A model generated the notes under the pieces. The model was not told where the DNA came from. It did no database searches and saw only the letters and a program-made list of their open reading frames with translations. DNA of 64,000 nucleotides from Ephydatia muelleri. Taxonomy: Eukaryota; Porifera; Demospongiae; Spongillida; Spongillidae. Every line of letters begins with the position of its first letter. Position 1 is the stretch's first letter. Of this stretch, positions 31,445-43,104 are shown piece by piece. The position numbers and the translations under genes were made by a program. The stretch spans positions 911,883 through 975,882 of the forward strand of contig JABACO010000005.1 in the NCBI GenBank assembly GCA_013339895.1. Direction: 5' to 3'.

Positions 31445-31776
31445 GGGGAAACAATGAGGGTGGAACTAACTAGCGGGGGAGGGGCCTTCCCTGAGGTATG
31501 GGGGAGCGCTGTAAGCTCCCCCCATCGGGGTCTGGGGGGTAGCCCCAGCAGTTTGCAACTTTACAATGTGAGTCACAAAACATCGCATTATTGCGTAGAA
31601 ACATGCCAAAAACAGATAGTAAATAGGGACAAGAATTACTTTTTTTGCTTCCAGAGTCTAGCTCACAAGTGCGAGACTACAGAAAGTTTGGAAGCAAGCG
31701 TATCTGGCTTGCGAGTAACGAGACTTAGTCTAACTTTTCCTATCTACGATAGATCAGGAAAGTTAACTCGAAAGCC

Positions 31777-31863
31777 AGACCTACTTCGTATTCGAACGGC
31801 ACAACGCCATTGTAAATTAATCTGTTGGCCGTTGTGCAGTTCAATATCGAAGTAGGTCTGGGC
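31777..31863. repeat. Fold-back (inverted repeat) element
   Basis: The left arm AGCCAGACCTACTTCGTATT (from 31774) pairs with the right arm ending AGTAGGTCTGG at about 31863. The two roughly 32-base arms match with about three differences around a roughly 20-base loop. It may be a small non-autonomous transposon or part of one. Confidence 0.75.
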
Positions 31864-31991
31864 GTCTGGCCTCAAGCCGGACCTATACTTCGCAAAGTAT
31901 CATTAATGAACCATATACCGGCATGTACTTGAAGTGCCCCGGATCCGCCACTCCGACTGCAGTTTGTTGTGGGCCATGGGCGCCATATATT

Positions 31992-32333
31992 GGGCTATTC
32001 CATTATTTAATTATACACCCCTACAGATGACAATAAATGGTGTCCAGGGGGGTATAGGGGATATGTCACGGGGGGTGGTCATTTAAATCCCTGTCCCGGG
32101 GGGTTAGAAGGCATAATAGAAGCTTGTCCAGGGGGAGTGGAACAATATAGAAGATTGTCCAGGGGGGTGGGGCAAAAACAGAAGCTCGTCCAGGGGGCAT
32201 TTACAAGTCTGTCCCTGGGGGGTAGAGGTATAATACAAGCTTGTCCAGGGGTGTTTTTATAAATTGTCCCGGGGGTATACGTTTGCAATTATTGTCATCT
32301 GTAGGGGTGTACGGTTAAATAATGGAATAGCCC
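31992..32333. mobile_element. MITE-like element with about 44-bp terminal inverted repeats
   Basis: The left end GGGCTATTCCATTATTTAAT (31992) and the reverse complement of the right end (32333) match over about 44 bases, differing only in a central TTA/CGG-like triplet. Between them lie about eight degenerate copies of an AAGCTTGTCCAGGGGG unit. There is no coding capacity, which fits a miniature inverted-repeat element. The target-site duplication is unclear. The superfamily cannot be named from the termini alone. Confidence 0.8.
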
Positions 32334-32399
32334 CTTACCTCACGCTCGCTAATTTTCATTTGTATAACGTCATGCGTGTAAAATAATTAATTAATTCAT

Positions 32400-32990
32400 T
32401 GGCAAAGAATAATTCATGGTAAGCGGAAAGAAGCGGAACCAGCTACGGCAAGCGGAACCAAGCTGGGCAGGCGGAACCAGCTTAGCCCTAGAAAATTTTT
32501 ATTCTATTTTTTATTCTATTTGCAGGTTTCTAGGGATAATAGCTGAGCGTGTTATTCTACATACTGCGTGATTATTACCCAATGCTGAACAGCTATTTCT
32601 ATAAATTGACTATAATCTCATTTCAGTTAAGCCACTTACACTTTAAAAGCATAAATTATACTAGCGTCCACCTCTATTTTATTCTATTGCATAGAATAAA
32701 GCTACAAATTTTTACTATTTATGTATCCCCGCAATCGCACTGCCGCGTAGTTCCGCTACAGCTTCCGCTCTTAACATTTTGTTTGGGATTCTATCTGTAG
32801 TGTGATGCTGTATACAATATCTGTGCACTGGATGTCTCAAAGAACGTGGGTTTTCACGATATTCTAAGTTAAAGTTTTATTCTATTTTTATTCTATTTGA
32901 GAGTTTCTAGGGTTAGGCAGGCGGAAACCAGCTTAGGCAGGCGGAGGAACCAGCTGGGCAAGCGGAACTAGCTTGGACGGGGGGGGGGTT
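32400..32990. repeat. Direct repeats of GGCAGGCGGAACCAGCTTA and TTTATTCTATTTTTATTC blocks
   Basis: The blocks at 32420-32535 and 32870-32970 share GCGGAACCAGCTTA, TTTTTATTCTATT and GTTTCTAGGGATA/TTA elements, in part reordered. They flank about 340 bases of unique AT-rich DNA. This may be a repeat element with related ends; I cannot classify it. Confidence 0.5.
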
Positions 32991-33002
32991 CGACGAACCC
33001 AC

Positions 33003-33026
33003 GACCCCCCCCCCCCACCCCCCCCC

Positions 33027-33062
<36 letters not shown>
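33003..33062. repeat. Poly-C tract (interrupted, about 55 bases)
   Basis: A C homopolymer with two early A interruptions directly abuts the fold-back element at 33087. Confidence 0.9.
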
Positions 33063-33086
33063 AGCCTACGGCAGGGCTGATGAAGG

Positions 33087-33184
33087 TTAGTCTCGGCCCC
33101 AGACCCAACGGACGCAGCTGCGGATGCAGCTCGGTGATGTAATCCATCAGCAGCTGCGTCCGTTGGGTCTGGGGCCCAGACTAA
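33087..33184. repeat. Hairpin-forming inverted repeat, about 35-bp arms
   Basis: The left arm TTAGTCTCGGCCCCAGACCC... (33087-33121) and right arm ending CTGGGGCCCAGACTAA (33150-33184) are almost perfect reverse complements around a 28-base loop. A third related fragment, CTGATGTGGTCTCGTACCAG, follows at 33191. Confidence 0.85.
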
Positions 33185-34227
33185 GGAAAGGCTGATGTGG
33201 TCTCGTACCAGATCCGAATTTTATGCAGCTGCGGATGGAGTACATACCGCTACTGATTTCAACTTCAACGTTGGGATGTCGATTTAATTGCTCCTCCATA
33301 CGTCACGAAATGAGGTATACAATTATTGCATACCCTCGAATCTGATTGGTTCCCCAACAGAAAAACGCGTAAAAATCATGATTACGTGATTGAACAGTAA
33401 AAATCACACGTGTCTGATTTTAATGTTCAATCGCACAATGATTTTACAGAGGATTTTAAAATCCTTGATATAATCAAAACTTGTGCTGCGTAAATTTGAG
33501 TCTGGGACGAGACTATGGCTGCAGTTAACAAAGAGAGGTAGTCTCGTCCCCACAATGACATGACCGTAACGATTATTCGCTGATGCGCTAACAGCTAATT
33601 TGGCATACATATGTAGGACTGGGACGAAATATTAGTGTCTATTACAGTTAGTAGTGCCTGGGGACGAGGATAATGGCAGGCTAAAACATTATACCTCTGG
33701 CTGAACGTGACACTGGACCGGTCGATATCCAGAGCCCTCTCCACAAAAAAAAAACAAAAACAAAGAATCATTGAAGGGTCCCAAAATAGATTTACGCTTG
33801 CTGTGTTGACAACCACCGACCTTTGAAACGCAACATACATGCTAACACAAATTCAGTCGCCATTTACAGCCATACGATGACCACCCTGTTGTTACAACGA
33901 GGAGATAAATTCTGCTGCAAAGCGACAGCAGGGAAACCAGTACATCGCGTGAAGTTATTGGTATCGCATGGCTTCTGAACCAAAGAGAAAGATGACATGC
34001 AAAAAAATATTCACTAAGACCTCTCAATTTGTCATTTCACTACTAATGATGCAGTGATATAGCATAGTACAAATGATGTCATATCACCATCCCAGGCAGA
34101 ATGATATCATATCACCATGCCAGGCAGAATGATGTCACCATGCCAGGCAGACAACCTGCACAACGCTATTCCTAAACTTATGGTATTCTCTAAATTTTGT
34201 GAGGTTGGAGTAATTCCCTCACTGCAT

Positions 34228-34998
34228 GGGTTCAATGTCCACTGTAGCCAGCATGGGCTGGTCCACTGTAGCCAGTGTATGATGCATGGGCTGGTCCACT
34301 GTAGCCAGCGTATGATGCATGGGCTGGCCCACTGTAGCCAGCATGGGCTGGCCCACTGTAGCCAGTGTATGATGCATGGGCTGGTCCACTGTAGCCAGTG
34401 TATGATGCATGGGCTGGTCCACTGTAGCCAGTGTATGATGCATGGGCTGGTCCACTGTAGCCAGTGTATGATGCATGGGCTGGCCCACTGTAGCCAGTGT
34501 ATGATGCATGGGCTGGTCCACTGTAGCCAGTGTATGATGCATGGGCTGGTCCACTGTAGCCAGTGTATGATGCATGGGCTGGTCCACTGTAGCCAGTGTA
34601 TGATGCATGGGCTGGTCCACTGTAGCCAGTGTATGATGCATGGGCTGGCCCACTGTAGCCAGTGTATGATGCATGGGCTGGTCCACTGTAGCCAGTGTAT
34701 GATGCATGGGCTGGCCCACTGTAGCCAGTGTATGATGCATGGGCTGGTCCACTGTAGCCAGTGTATGATGCATGGGCTGGCCCACTGTAGCCAGTGTATG
34801 ATGCATGGGCTGGCCCACTGTAGCCAGTGTATGATGCATGGGCTGGTCCACTGTAGCCAGTGTATGATGCATGGCTGGTCCACTGTAGCCAGCATGGGCT
34901 GGTCCACTGTAGCCAGTGTATGATGCATGGGCTGGTCCACTGTAGCCAGTGTATGATGCATGGGTTGGCCCACTGTAGCCAGTGTATGATGCATGCTG
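34228..34998. repeat. 33-bp minisatellite, about 23 copies, open on both strands
   Basis: The unit GGGCTGGTCCACTGTAGCCA + GTGTATGATGCAT varies mainly at GGTCC/GGCCC, with a few shortened 24-bp units. Because 33 is divisible by three, it yields open frames of 260-295 codons on both strands with 11-residue periods. There is no start context, conservation or splice evidence for coding. Confidence 0.95.
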
Positions 34999-34999
34999 G

Positions 35000-36680
35000 G
35001 GTTGGCCCACTTTTGTACATTACGCTATTGAACAGTTCCACGTCATGCATAATGTATAAGAGTTGATTAGCTGAAATGAGAGGCTGTAGTTTCCTCTTCT
35101 AGTTGTACCTTGTCTTTTTTGGTCTCCCAGTTGGCACTATATGCATACAGAGGTAACAGTAAGATTTGTTTGCAGCAGCTGTTGTGGTCATTCGTGAATA
35201 GCAATCAAGGCAAAGAAGTTATTTTGGGATCTTGTATACAAAAAAGTGGCTTTGAACCTGTGTGGGATGTCATACAAACAAAATTATTGCAATGACGGTA
35301 GAACAGTCATCAACCAACCAATAAGATACTTAAATATGGGCATTGGGATGGCATACAAGTTTACCTGTTTAGCTTGCTTGATAATCAAAAACATTCAAAC
35401 ACTTTTTGCCTCTCAGCTATATAATAGCTGACTTACCTCTATGCTCCTTTACAAGGTTGAGGTTTTATCATTAACTCCCAAACTTGACTCTTGCTTCTGT
35501 ATCTCTTTCTCCATGCTTACTATCCACAATGACTCTTCACCATATTTGTCATCTATTGTGCATGACACTGTCATCAATTCCACATACTAGCTCCACAGTA
35601 CAACACACATCAACAGACTGAAGCTCCTGATAACTACTACAAGAGACTGAGTGGGGTGGGGTGGGGTGTGTGTGTGTGTGGGGGGGGGGGGGGATGAAAT
35701 ACAACCTGTATTTGGAATAGGTGAGTCTGCATCTCTCACAGGAAAAACCCTGTGGAAAACCCTCCATCAGGGAAATCCACTTCTTTGAGGCTATTCAGTG
35801 TCCATCCATCTCAGTTAATAAGAGGTTTTGTACTGCATTGTTGTCTCTTAGTCTTTTTAATGGCATGACTCCTCCTACCCATTTTCTACTCATACACATC
35901 AATCATTTGTCTGTAATTAGTGGAGATATAATTTTAATTCTGACGAACATTATTAATAGATGTTTATGAAATTAGATTGTAATAACTAAAATGCTATGTA
36001 ACTCCTGATTCCTTCATCTCTTAAGCTTCAAATTGAAATTCAGGTGTATTATTTTTGATACAGTTTTGATAAGAAATTGCAATTGTTAGCTTTCAGAGTA
36101 TTATATTGAAGTTACATTATTATTTAACAGCAAGGACACTTCACCTCTGTAGCATGAAACCTTTGTGCAACTGGTGCAGGAGAAGAGCCCTGTATGGGGC
36201 TGTAAGGGCTGGCAGAGATTATCAGGCACTGCAGCTGGTCCAAGGTTTGTGTTTTGTTGCAAGTGCTGCATCTGGTGGTGAGTAGTTGGGTGGCCTAGTT
36301 TATCAAGCCAGGTACTACTGCGAGAAGTTGTTAGTGTACCTCTGTTAGTTTTTTTTCTTCTTTCTAAACACCTTTTTTGGATGACATATCCAAGTGAGTT
36401 AAAACAACACACCTCTCTTTTCAGAATGTGTCTTCATGAAAGAAATTTGGGTGGTGCTCTTGCTTATAAGGTGATCTTGAGCATGCAGAGATCTGTTATT
36501 GCACGAATAGCAAAATGATGATTTGAATGTAAGGAAATGTGATGGAACCTGGAGCATTCATAAATGTCCTCTTTTTATCCCCATAGCTACTTATACCCGC
36601 TGCAGCGCATCTCTACGCGGTGATCATTGAGTCAAGGCGGGCCGAATAAGAACGATCCATACTAGTTGGGCTTGGCCCGA
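35000..36680. other. AT-rich intergenic region
   Basis: No gene is recognised. A GT/G-run microsatellite lies at 35653-35692. The minus-strand segment 36101-36412 has Cys pairs (RCSTCNK, VKCPCC in one frame) that could be a transposase zinc-finger remnant, but the support is weak. Confidence 0.4.
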
Positions 36681-36703
36681 CCTTAGCGTGCACGCTAACC
36701 CCT

Positions 36704-37030
36704 TCCCAGCCAGCCCCTCCCAGCCAGCCCCTCCCAGCCAGCCCCTCCCAGCCAGCCCCTCCCAGCCAGCCCCTCCCAGCCAGCCCCTCCCAGCCAGCCC
36801 CTCCCAGCCAATCTCTCCACAGCCAGCCCCTCCCAAGCCCCTCCCAGCCAGCCCCTCCCAGCAGCCCCTCCCAGCCAGCCCCTCCCAGCCAGCCCCTCCC
36901 AGCCAGCCCCTCCCAGCCAAGCCCTCTCCCAGCAGCCCTCCCAGAACCTCTCCCCCCCCCTCCCAGCCAGCCCTTCCCAGCCAGGCCCTTCCCAGCCAGC
37001 CCCTCCCAGCCAACCCCTCCCAGCCAACCC
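36704..37030. repeat. 14-bp minisatellite (CAGCCAGCCCCTCC)
   Basis: About 23 copies with small interruptions. It creates Pro/Ser-Gln and Gly/Trp open frames on both strands that are not coding. Confidence 0.93.
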
Positions 37031-38815
37031 CCAACTAGATCTACACCGAATTATCAGACGATACTGTGTTGTACAAAAACAATATGGCCTGCTTCGAATG
37101 GAGTTATTGAGTACTGATATGTCTCGTTTGAATGTTGGTGTGCTGACCTTAATGGGGATTTGATGGAGTCCGACAGAGTTGTACAATCTGCTGCGCGTTT
37201 ATAGGAAATGGGAAAAACCTTCTAACTTAGGACTAGTGATGGAACTATTTTTCTCAGGCGTGTTCAACTTATGAACCTCGCTCAAGATACACAGTTAATG
37301 AGGCACGCACTTCACTCATTTACGGGCCCAGCCGTGCCCGCATGATATAATTATATCGTAAGTTAATTGTAGTCTGCGGTTAGATTATTAATTAGGGAAA
37401 ACTCCCCAGTACCCAAGTCTCATTCAAAGTGTGAGAGTTGGGCCAGTTGTCAGGGCGTCACTCGTATTAGTAGGTAAGTACATGCTTTCCGCTACAATTC
37501 ATGTTTGAATACAGCACCTGTACGAAAACAGATACTGCAGTATAGTCTTTCGATAAGTAATGTACATGTACATATTTTAACCAATGCCCTGCTGACCTTG
37601 ATATGATTAACTACAGCGATGGCTCTGCAACAGAATCCTGTGGAAACAGTCAGTAATGGCACAGTTGGTGCTTTTATATCCGACTGAAAAGAAGGGCTGA
37701 CGAATACCAACAAGCAGAATGAAGATAAACTCCTGGTGGGAAAAAGAAGAAAAAGAATAAGAAGAAGAAGAAAGCGAAAGATAAGCAATCTACAGATGGT
37801 TTTAGAGGCATCCCGGAACCTTCATTGCTTGAAGATGGTTCAACATTGCCATCTGATCATGGAGATGGATGTGCTGGGGTTTCAGATAGTTGCAGTGTAC
37901 TCGAACAAGAGCATACAGAAACCAGTAAGCCTGTCACAGGACAATGTAATAAACCACCAGCTGCCTAAAGGGAGTCCAGCAGAACCATTGAAAGACAGTT
38001 CGAGACTAGACAGTTCAAGTGGATCAATTGCACAGAGAATGGCTTAACAAAACCAGTTGTTGAGTCTAGTTCAACATCACTAGAGGGTTCAGTGGCACAA
38101 TTGAGCCTTTCTGATTACCCAGTTCCACCTGACAAAAAAGAAAGCTGTGAGAACACGGCATCTAAAGGCAGGTGGGCACTTAATGGAAATGGCTGTGCCG
38201 AAGCAGAAAAGCTTTGAAATAGTAAGTAGAAAGGGTAAAAGAAAGCTTCCAAACAGCAAGCTCAAATGAGCACCTACTAAATAGTAGTGGTTTAGTGCAG
38301 GCAAATGTACAAGACAAGAACGTAAACAATACAACTGAACAACACCTAGGTGATCAAAGTACTAGTGGCAACATGCATCTAAAAAAAAAAAGGATACTGA
38401 AAATGATATCAGTTCATGTAAAAAGCCTCACATTGATTGATAAGAAATGGAAACGGAATAAGGAGAAACAGAACAAGAATGTTCCAAAGGTATGTTTTCA
38501 ATCAAAAACTAAGTACATGTAATGACAAAGTTATTGATTTATTGCAGACGTTTTTAAACATATAGCAACTTGTTATGCGACCTTTGATTTAATTACACTG
38601 TTACATGGAGTACAAAAAGAGGGTAGGGAGAGTTTAAAAAGGGTTAACATCAACATCAGTCCATGCTGAAATGGTCAAGTGGTTCCTAAAGATGAGATGA
38701 TGATAGTGGCAATTATTAATATCTGTATGTACAATAGAATCTGTACATCTGTAGCATGTGACTAAATCTTTTCTTCTATAGAAGTGTGAAGAAAAGCTGC
38801 AAGGGTACACCCTTT

Positions 38816-39110
38816 GAATGAGAGGGAAGGGGGAGGAGGGAAGGGAGAGGGGGAAGGTGAGAGGGAAGGGGAGGGGAGGGGAGAGGGAAGGGGGGAGAGG
38901 AGAGGAAAGGGGGAGGGGAGAGGGAAGGGGGAGGGGAGAGGGACGGGGGAGGGGAGAGGGAAGGGGGAGGGGAGAGAGGGAAGGGGGAGGGGAGAGGGAA
39001 GGGGGAGGGGAGAGGGAAGGGGTGAGGGGAGAGGGAAGGGGGAGACATAGGAGAGCAGGTGAGAGGAGGGGAGAGAGAGAGTAAGAGAGAGAGAGAGAGG
39101 GAGAGGACAA
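38816..39110. repeat. Purine minisatellite (GGGAAGGGGGAGGGGAGA) in a USP-A1 intron
   Basis: About 17 copies of a 17-20 base G/A unit lie just upstream of the Cys-box exon. The corresponding intron of the intact copy (58741-58910) holds a shorter, differently arranged purine tract ending in (GA)n. Confidence 0.9.
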
Positions 39111-39463
39111 AGCAAGACATTATGTACATTTTCAGGTCTAGTAAACTCTGGAAGCACATGCTACATGAATGCAGCTCTTCAGTTACTCTGCAGTGCTGAC
39201 ACCTTCAGAGAATTCAAACTAGGTGAGATTGCTTTCAGAACTTCATATGATGTAATAGATGTGCTTCATTATAGTTGTACTGGATGGTGGAAGTGTGTAG
39301 CAGAGAGTCTGGTTGTTTTAAGATGGTTTTGTACATATGAATGATTGAGGGATGGGGATTAGGTAACCACACCCTTCTGCCCTTTGAATTGTAGAGGGTG
39401 TGGATTACAAGGCCACACCCCTCCATTGTCATCTTGAGAGAAAGTGCAGCAACCAATTAATCA

Positions 39464-39501
39464 AATAAAGCTTGGTTGAATATATTCAACCAAGCTTTAT
39501 T
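39464..39501. repeat. Perfect 38-bp palindrome
   Basis: AATAAAGCTTGGTTGAATA is followed directly by its reverse complement with no spacer. The homologous site in the intact paralogue (about 59257) has only one arm, so the second arm arose in this copy. Confidence 0.9.
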
Positions 39502-40136
39502 GGTTGCTTTATCTGGAGGATAAAGAGGAGGGTCAGCTGAGCTGTGATATTGCAATGCTTAATAATTTTACCCCTCAGAGCACATACCTGTCTTGAATGC
39601 TGTGTCTTCCTGCAGAACATGATCTGCCTGACAAAGAGAACAACCATTTTGTCCATCAGTTTATTCGTCTCATGAATCAAATGAGAGAGAAACAGATACA
39701 CACCCCCTAGATGCTAGCAGCATCAAGGTATTGATGTGTGGAAATATTCCAGCAATACTATGTACTAATCAAGAATCATGCTTGTCAGATGAGAGGGATA
39801 AATTATTTGGTGATAAAAAGTCAGCCACCTTTGGGAGTAACAGTGCCTTGCAGTGTCTTTCATGATTAGGTATGTTTATGTTGCTGAGGTCTACCAATAC
39901 ACACAGTGTTCAGAAATCAAGGAACTGTATTAAATAATTGTAGCTAATAAACTGTGATGTGAAATATTAACTTGAAACCTCAATCAAAACAGATGAAAAT
40001 AAATCTATATAAAGCACATCTTGACCCCAAAAACTCAAAGATTGGATGTATAATAACTTGGCATAATAAATGAGACATGCATTTAATTGCACAAATGCTT
40101 GTTATTAATATTATCTGACATGGGTTATTAACATTA

Positions 40137-40158
40137 TTAACCCTAACCCTAACCCTAA
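40137..40158. repeat. Interstitial telomere-like repeat, (CCCTAA)3
   Basis: TTAA followed by three CCCTAA units sits in an intron of the decayed USP copy. The paralogous intron at about 60060 lacks it. Confidence 0.85.
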
Positions 40159-40656
40159 GTTATTAATATTATCTGACATATTATTTGTCGTTTCATGGTT
40201 TGAAATCCACTAAAATAACTTTGAAATGTAGGTCAAGTTGGTTATTGACACTTATGTGAATTTTTCATTTTGTCTGATTTTACTTAACTGACTAGTAATG
40301 TATAAACCAATCTGCATGTGCATGTGAGTGGTATAGTGACCAGTATAGAGCATAGCTGAATTCTTGCAAACAGCACAAAGTAGGCAAGACTGTCCACAGG
40401 TTCTCTGACAGCTCTGAGCAAGACTCCCAAGAGTTCTTAACTGTTCTATTTGAAAGAATACAACAACTCGCTGAAAACCAAATGTGACCTGCCTGAAATC
40501 TCCTCCCCAGACCCTAACCCTGCAGTCTCCTCCCCAGACAAGGAATCTAACCCTGCAGTCTCCTCCCCAGACAAGGAAATGGTATGTACAATGCTTTTTC
40601 AATTGCAAACTCGTGTTCTGTTTTCAGAACAAGAAAACAGTTGCCCTCACCTGTTG

Positions 40657-40690
<34 letters not shown>

Positions 40691-43104
40691 CCCTATTGTG
40701 TGGTAGATCAGGTGTACAGGCCGAGGAGAGCTGGAGTCATCACCTGGAGCAAGGCCACTCTCTGGTGGTAGAGCTGTTTCAAGGCCAACTCGTCTCCACT
40801 CTGGAGTGTGATGCTTGCAAGCATGTAAGAGAACAGTTGTGGGTTTGGTAAATGCAAATGAAGTGCTTTTCTTCTTGAGCAGGTTCTAGTGAAGTTTGAC
40901 ACATTTATGTTCTGGCCAATAACTGTTCTATCACATAACTCTGTAAGTTACTGTCAATGGAAATTGATTTAGTCCTTTGTACCATGAATGCATAAACACA
41001 AGGCCATAACGATGAAAACTTTGTTTTCCTTTTTGAAGGCTGTGAGTCTGGACGAGTGCCTTCGACTCTATACCAATGAAGATATTATAGATGGATGGTA
41101 TGGAGATCCTAATTTCCCACCTTGAAAAATGATTTGAAGTGTTTGCTGCATGCGTGTACATTCCTATGCATGCTCAATTGTAATCCAAACCACATGACCT
41201 TTCATTCCACCTAGGCCCTGCTCCGTGTGTCGGAAGGTGAAGAGAAGAGTACTGTTATGGAAAACACCTCCATTTTTAATGCTCTATTTGAAGAGATATA
41301 AGCTTGACAAGTAAATGGACATTTGGCAGCAATATTGTGTGCTTTATGTTGAACAATTGCACTAGGAAATGTGTAGCAGGAACATTGAAATTAACTAGTA
41401 GATATTAACTAGCAGATTGTATTTCCAATAGGACTGGAGAGCGGCATAAAGTGTGTACTCATGTGGACTTTCCCCCTGTCAGGGTAGGTGCTCTAAATGG
41501 AATCACCTAATTGATGTGCCTGACACGTTTTTGCTTAGTTTGGACCTATCCAGCAGACCCCAAAGGGGGAGGAGGCTTTGTACAACCTGTGTGCAGTGAT
41601 AAACCACTACTCAAGTGACCACAATAGCAGAGGACACTGTGAGTTTTGAAGAAGACATGGGCCACCATAATATAGCATTCTCCAAAGTGAAGCAGCTGTT
41701 GTTTATATTTCAGATACCACTGTCAGCAGGTGTGGTGAGCAGTGGGGTTTGCATCCTTGTTCAGAATCTGACATTGTGGTGAGTGCAGTGGGGAGGTAAT
41801 ATTGCTTACAACATTACTTTATTCATGATGTAACTCAAAAAGAGCTTTTGAACTTATGTGTTACAAAATGTAATGCCTACCTTTGTATTGCAATACCAGT
41901 AGCCACAGATGACATGTGCATTTAAAGTACGGGCTACATCTTATCTAATTCATGTCAGCCCCTCTATTGATCTACACATTTGTGACACATGGAATTCATT
42001 GCGTCATGCACAACTATTTGCAGAAAGGAAAGGGTTAAAAGGACCGTGCCCTTGTAGCAGGTACAACCAGGTGTGATTGATGGTCCAATACAATAATGTA
42101 TGTGTAGTGAGAGAGGGAGGGGAGGGGGAGGGTGGTGGGTTTGAGCTCTATTCTTTATTAATCAATTTGTTCTGCATCAACATCCTGGTTGTCTTAGACC
42201 CCAGCAGCCTATGTCCTTCTTTACAAAGAAATGAATGTAGAACTGAAAGTAAAGAGTAAGTAGTGCAAACCTTTGTACTCAACAATGCTTTTCATTGTTC
42301 CATGGATCTGATCAGATTACCACACAGCACTGAAGTTGAGGTTAGTTATAAAATAGCTTATGATTAAAAGAGTTACCTGGCCACTATGTAGGGATCAAGA
42401 CTAGGTCAACTCGAGACTGGCACTAATCTTCCATTGGGAATGCAGTTTTCAGCAGATAAAGGGAGGTATGTCATGTGATGAATAATGTAGCAGTGGAGTA
42501 CCTCACCATGAGAATTAGGTGATGTACATAAGTTTCCACATGTTTTTCAGTTGTGTGCCCAATGCGACACATCTCCTATCAGAGTTGAAAGACAAGATCA
42601 CTGAACTCAGTGAGAGGCAAGTATCATCACTGTACATAGGAAGTGTCAATATAGTCTCCACAGTTCTGTATATAAAAATGAGATGGCTGAAAAACTCCAA
42701 CTTGAAGTGGATAGGATTATAAAGGTCTGCTGGACATTTGGGTTAGATGTTCTTTACGAATATAATTTGTCTCATGCAGGAAGTGGAAGAACACAATAGG
42801 TCAAGTCAAAACTGATGATGATGCTTGAAATTGGAATATGGACACAATTACCAATAGAGTGCACTCTGTATATTGTTTGCAAGTATTTAAAGGATGTTGT
42901 CATCACTATGCATGGAGTGACCCACACCAAAAGCGTCACATGTATTAGAAAAATTACACAGCTAATACAATTAAAAGAGATGTTATTTGCATTTGTACTG
43001 AAATTATTTCTGCAATAACATTCTTCCCCATGCTGTTATTGCAATTATGAGAAGGCTGAGTTTGTGTCAAATAGATGCGTTTCATAGTAACAACACAATG
43101 TGTT

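Larger units (their letters stand above)
37619..42815 (+). pseudogene. Decayed copy of type A ubiquitin-specific protease (copy A1)
   Basis: This is a full-length copy of the gene at 57545-62862, at high nucleotide identity over exons and introns, but disabled. Codon 23 is TGA at 37685-37687, where the intact copy has GGA. The first exon has several one-base indels (for example near 37725 and 37963). The exon at about 40709 has an extra base after the acceptor. A 10-base loss near 41556 shifts the exon carrying the His box. At about 41744 a 22-base loss removes the FCFDDD residues that hold the catalytic Asp. The Cys box exon (39136 onward) still reads [16 protein letters not shown]. An interstitial telomere-like insert and a palindrome occur in its introns. 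Some one-base differences could be assembly errors, but the stop and the longer losses argue for a pseudogene. Confidence 0.85.

Noticed and set aside
34228..34998. Possible CRISPR array
   Set aside because: The units are contiguous with no unique spacers, in a eukaryotic intergenic region. It is a minisatellite.
34107..35066. Open frames up to 295 codons on both strands (WLQWTSPCIIH and HCSQCMMHGL periods)
   Set aside because: A 33-bp minisatellite gives these on both strands at once. Nothing supports coding.
36624..37186. Gly/Trp-rich and Pro/Ser-rich open frames
   Set aside because: They are products of the 14-bp CAGCCAGCCCCTCC minisatellite.
40450..40851. Separate small gene at the plus-strand open frame in USP-A1
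   Set aside because: It is two homologous USP exons joined through a GT-repeat intron; the paralogue at 60263-60731 shows the true splicing.
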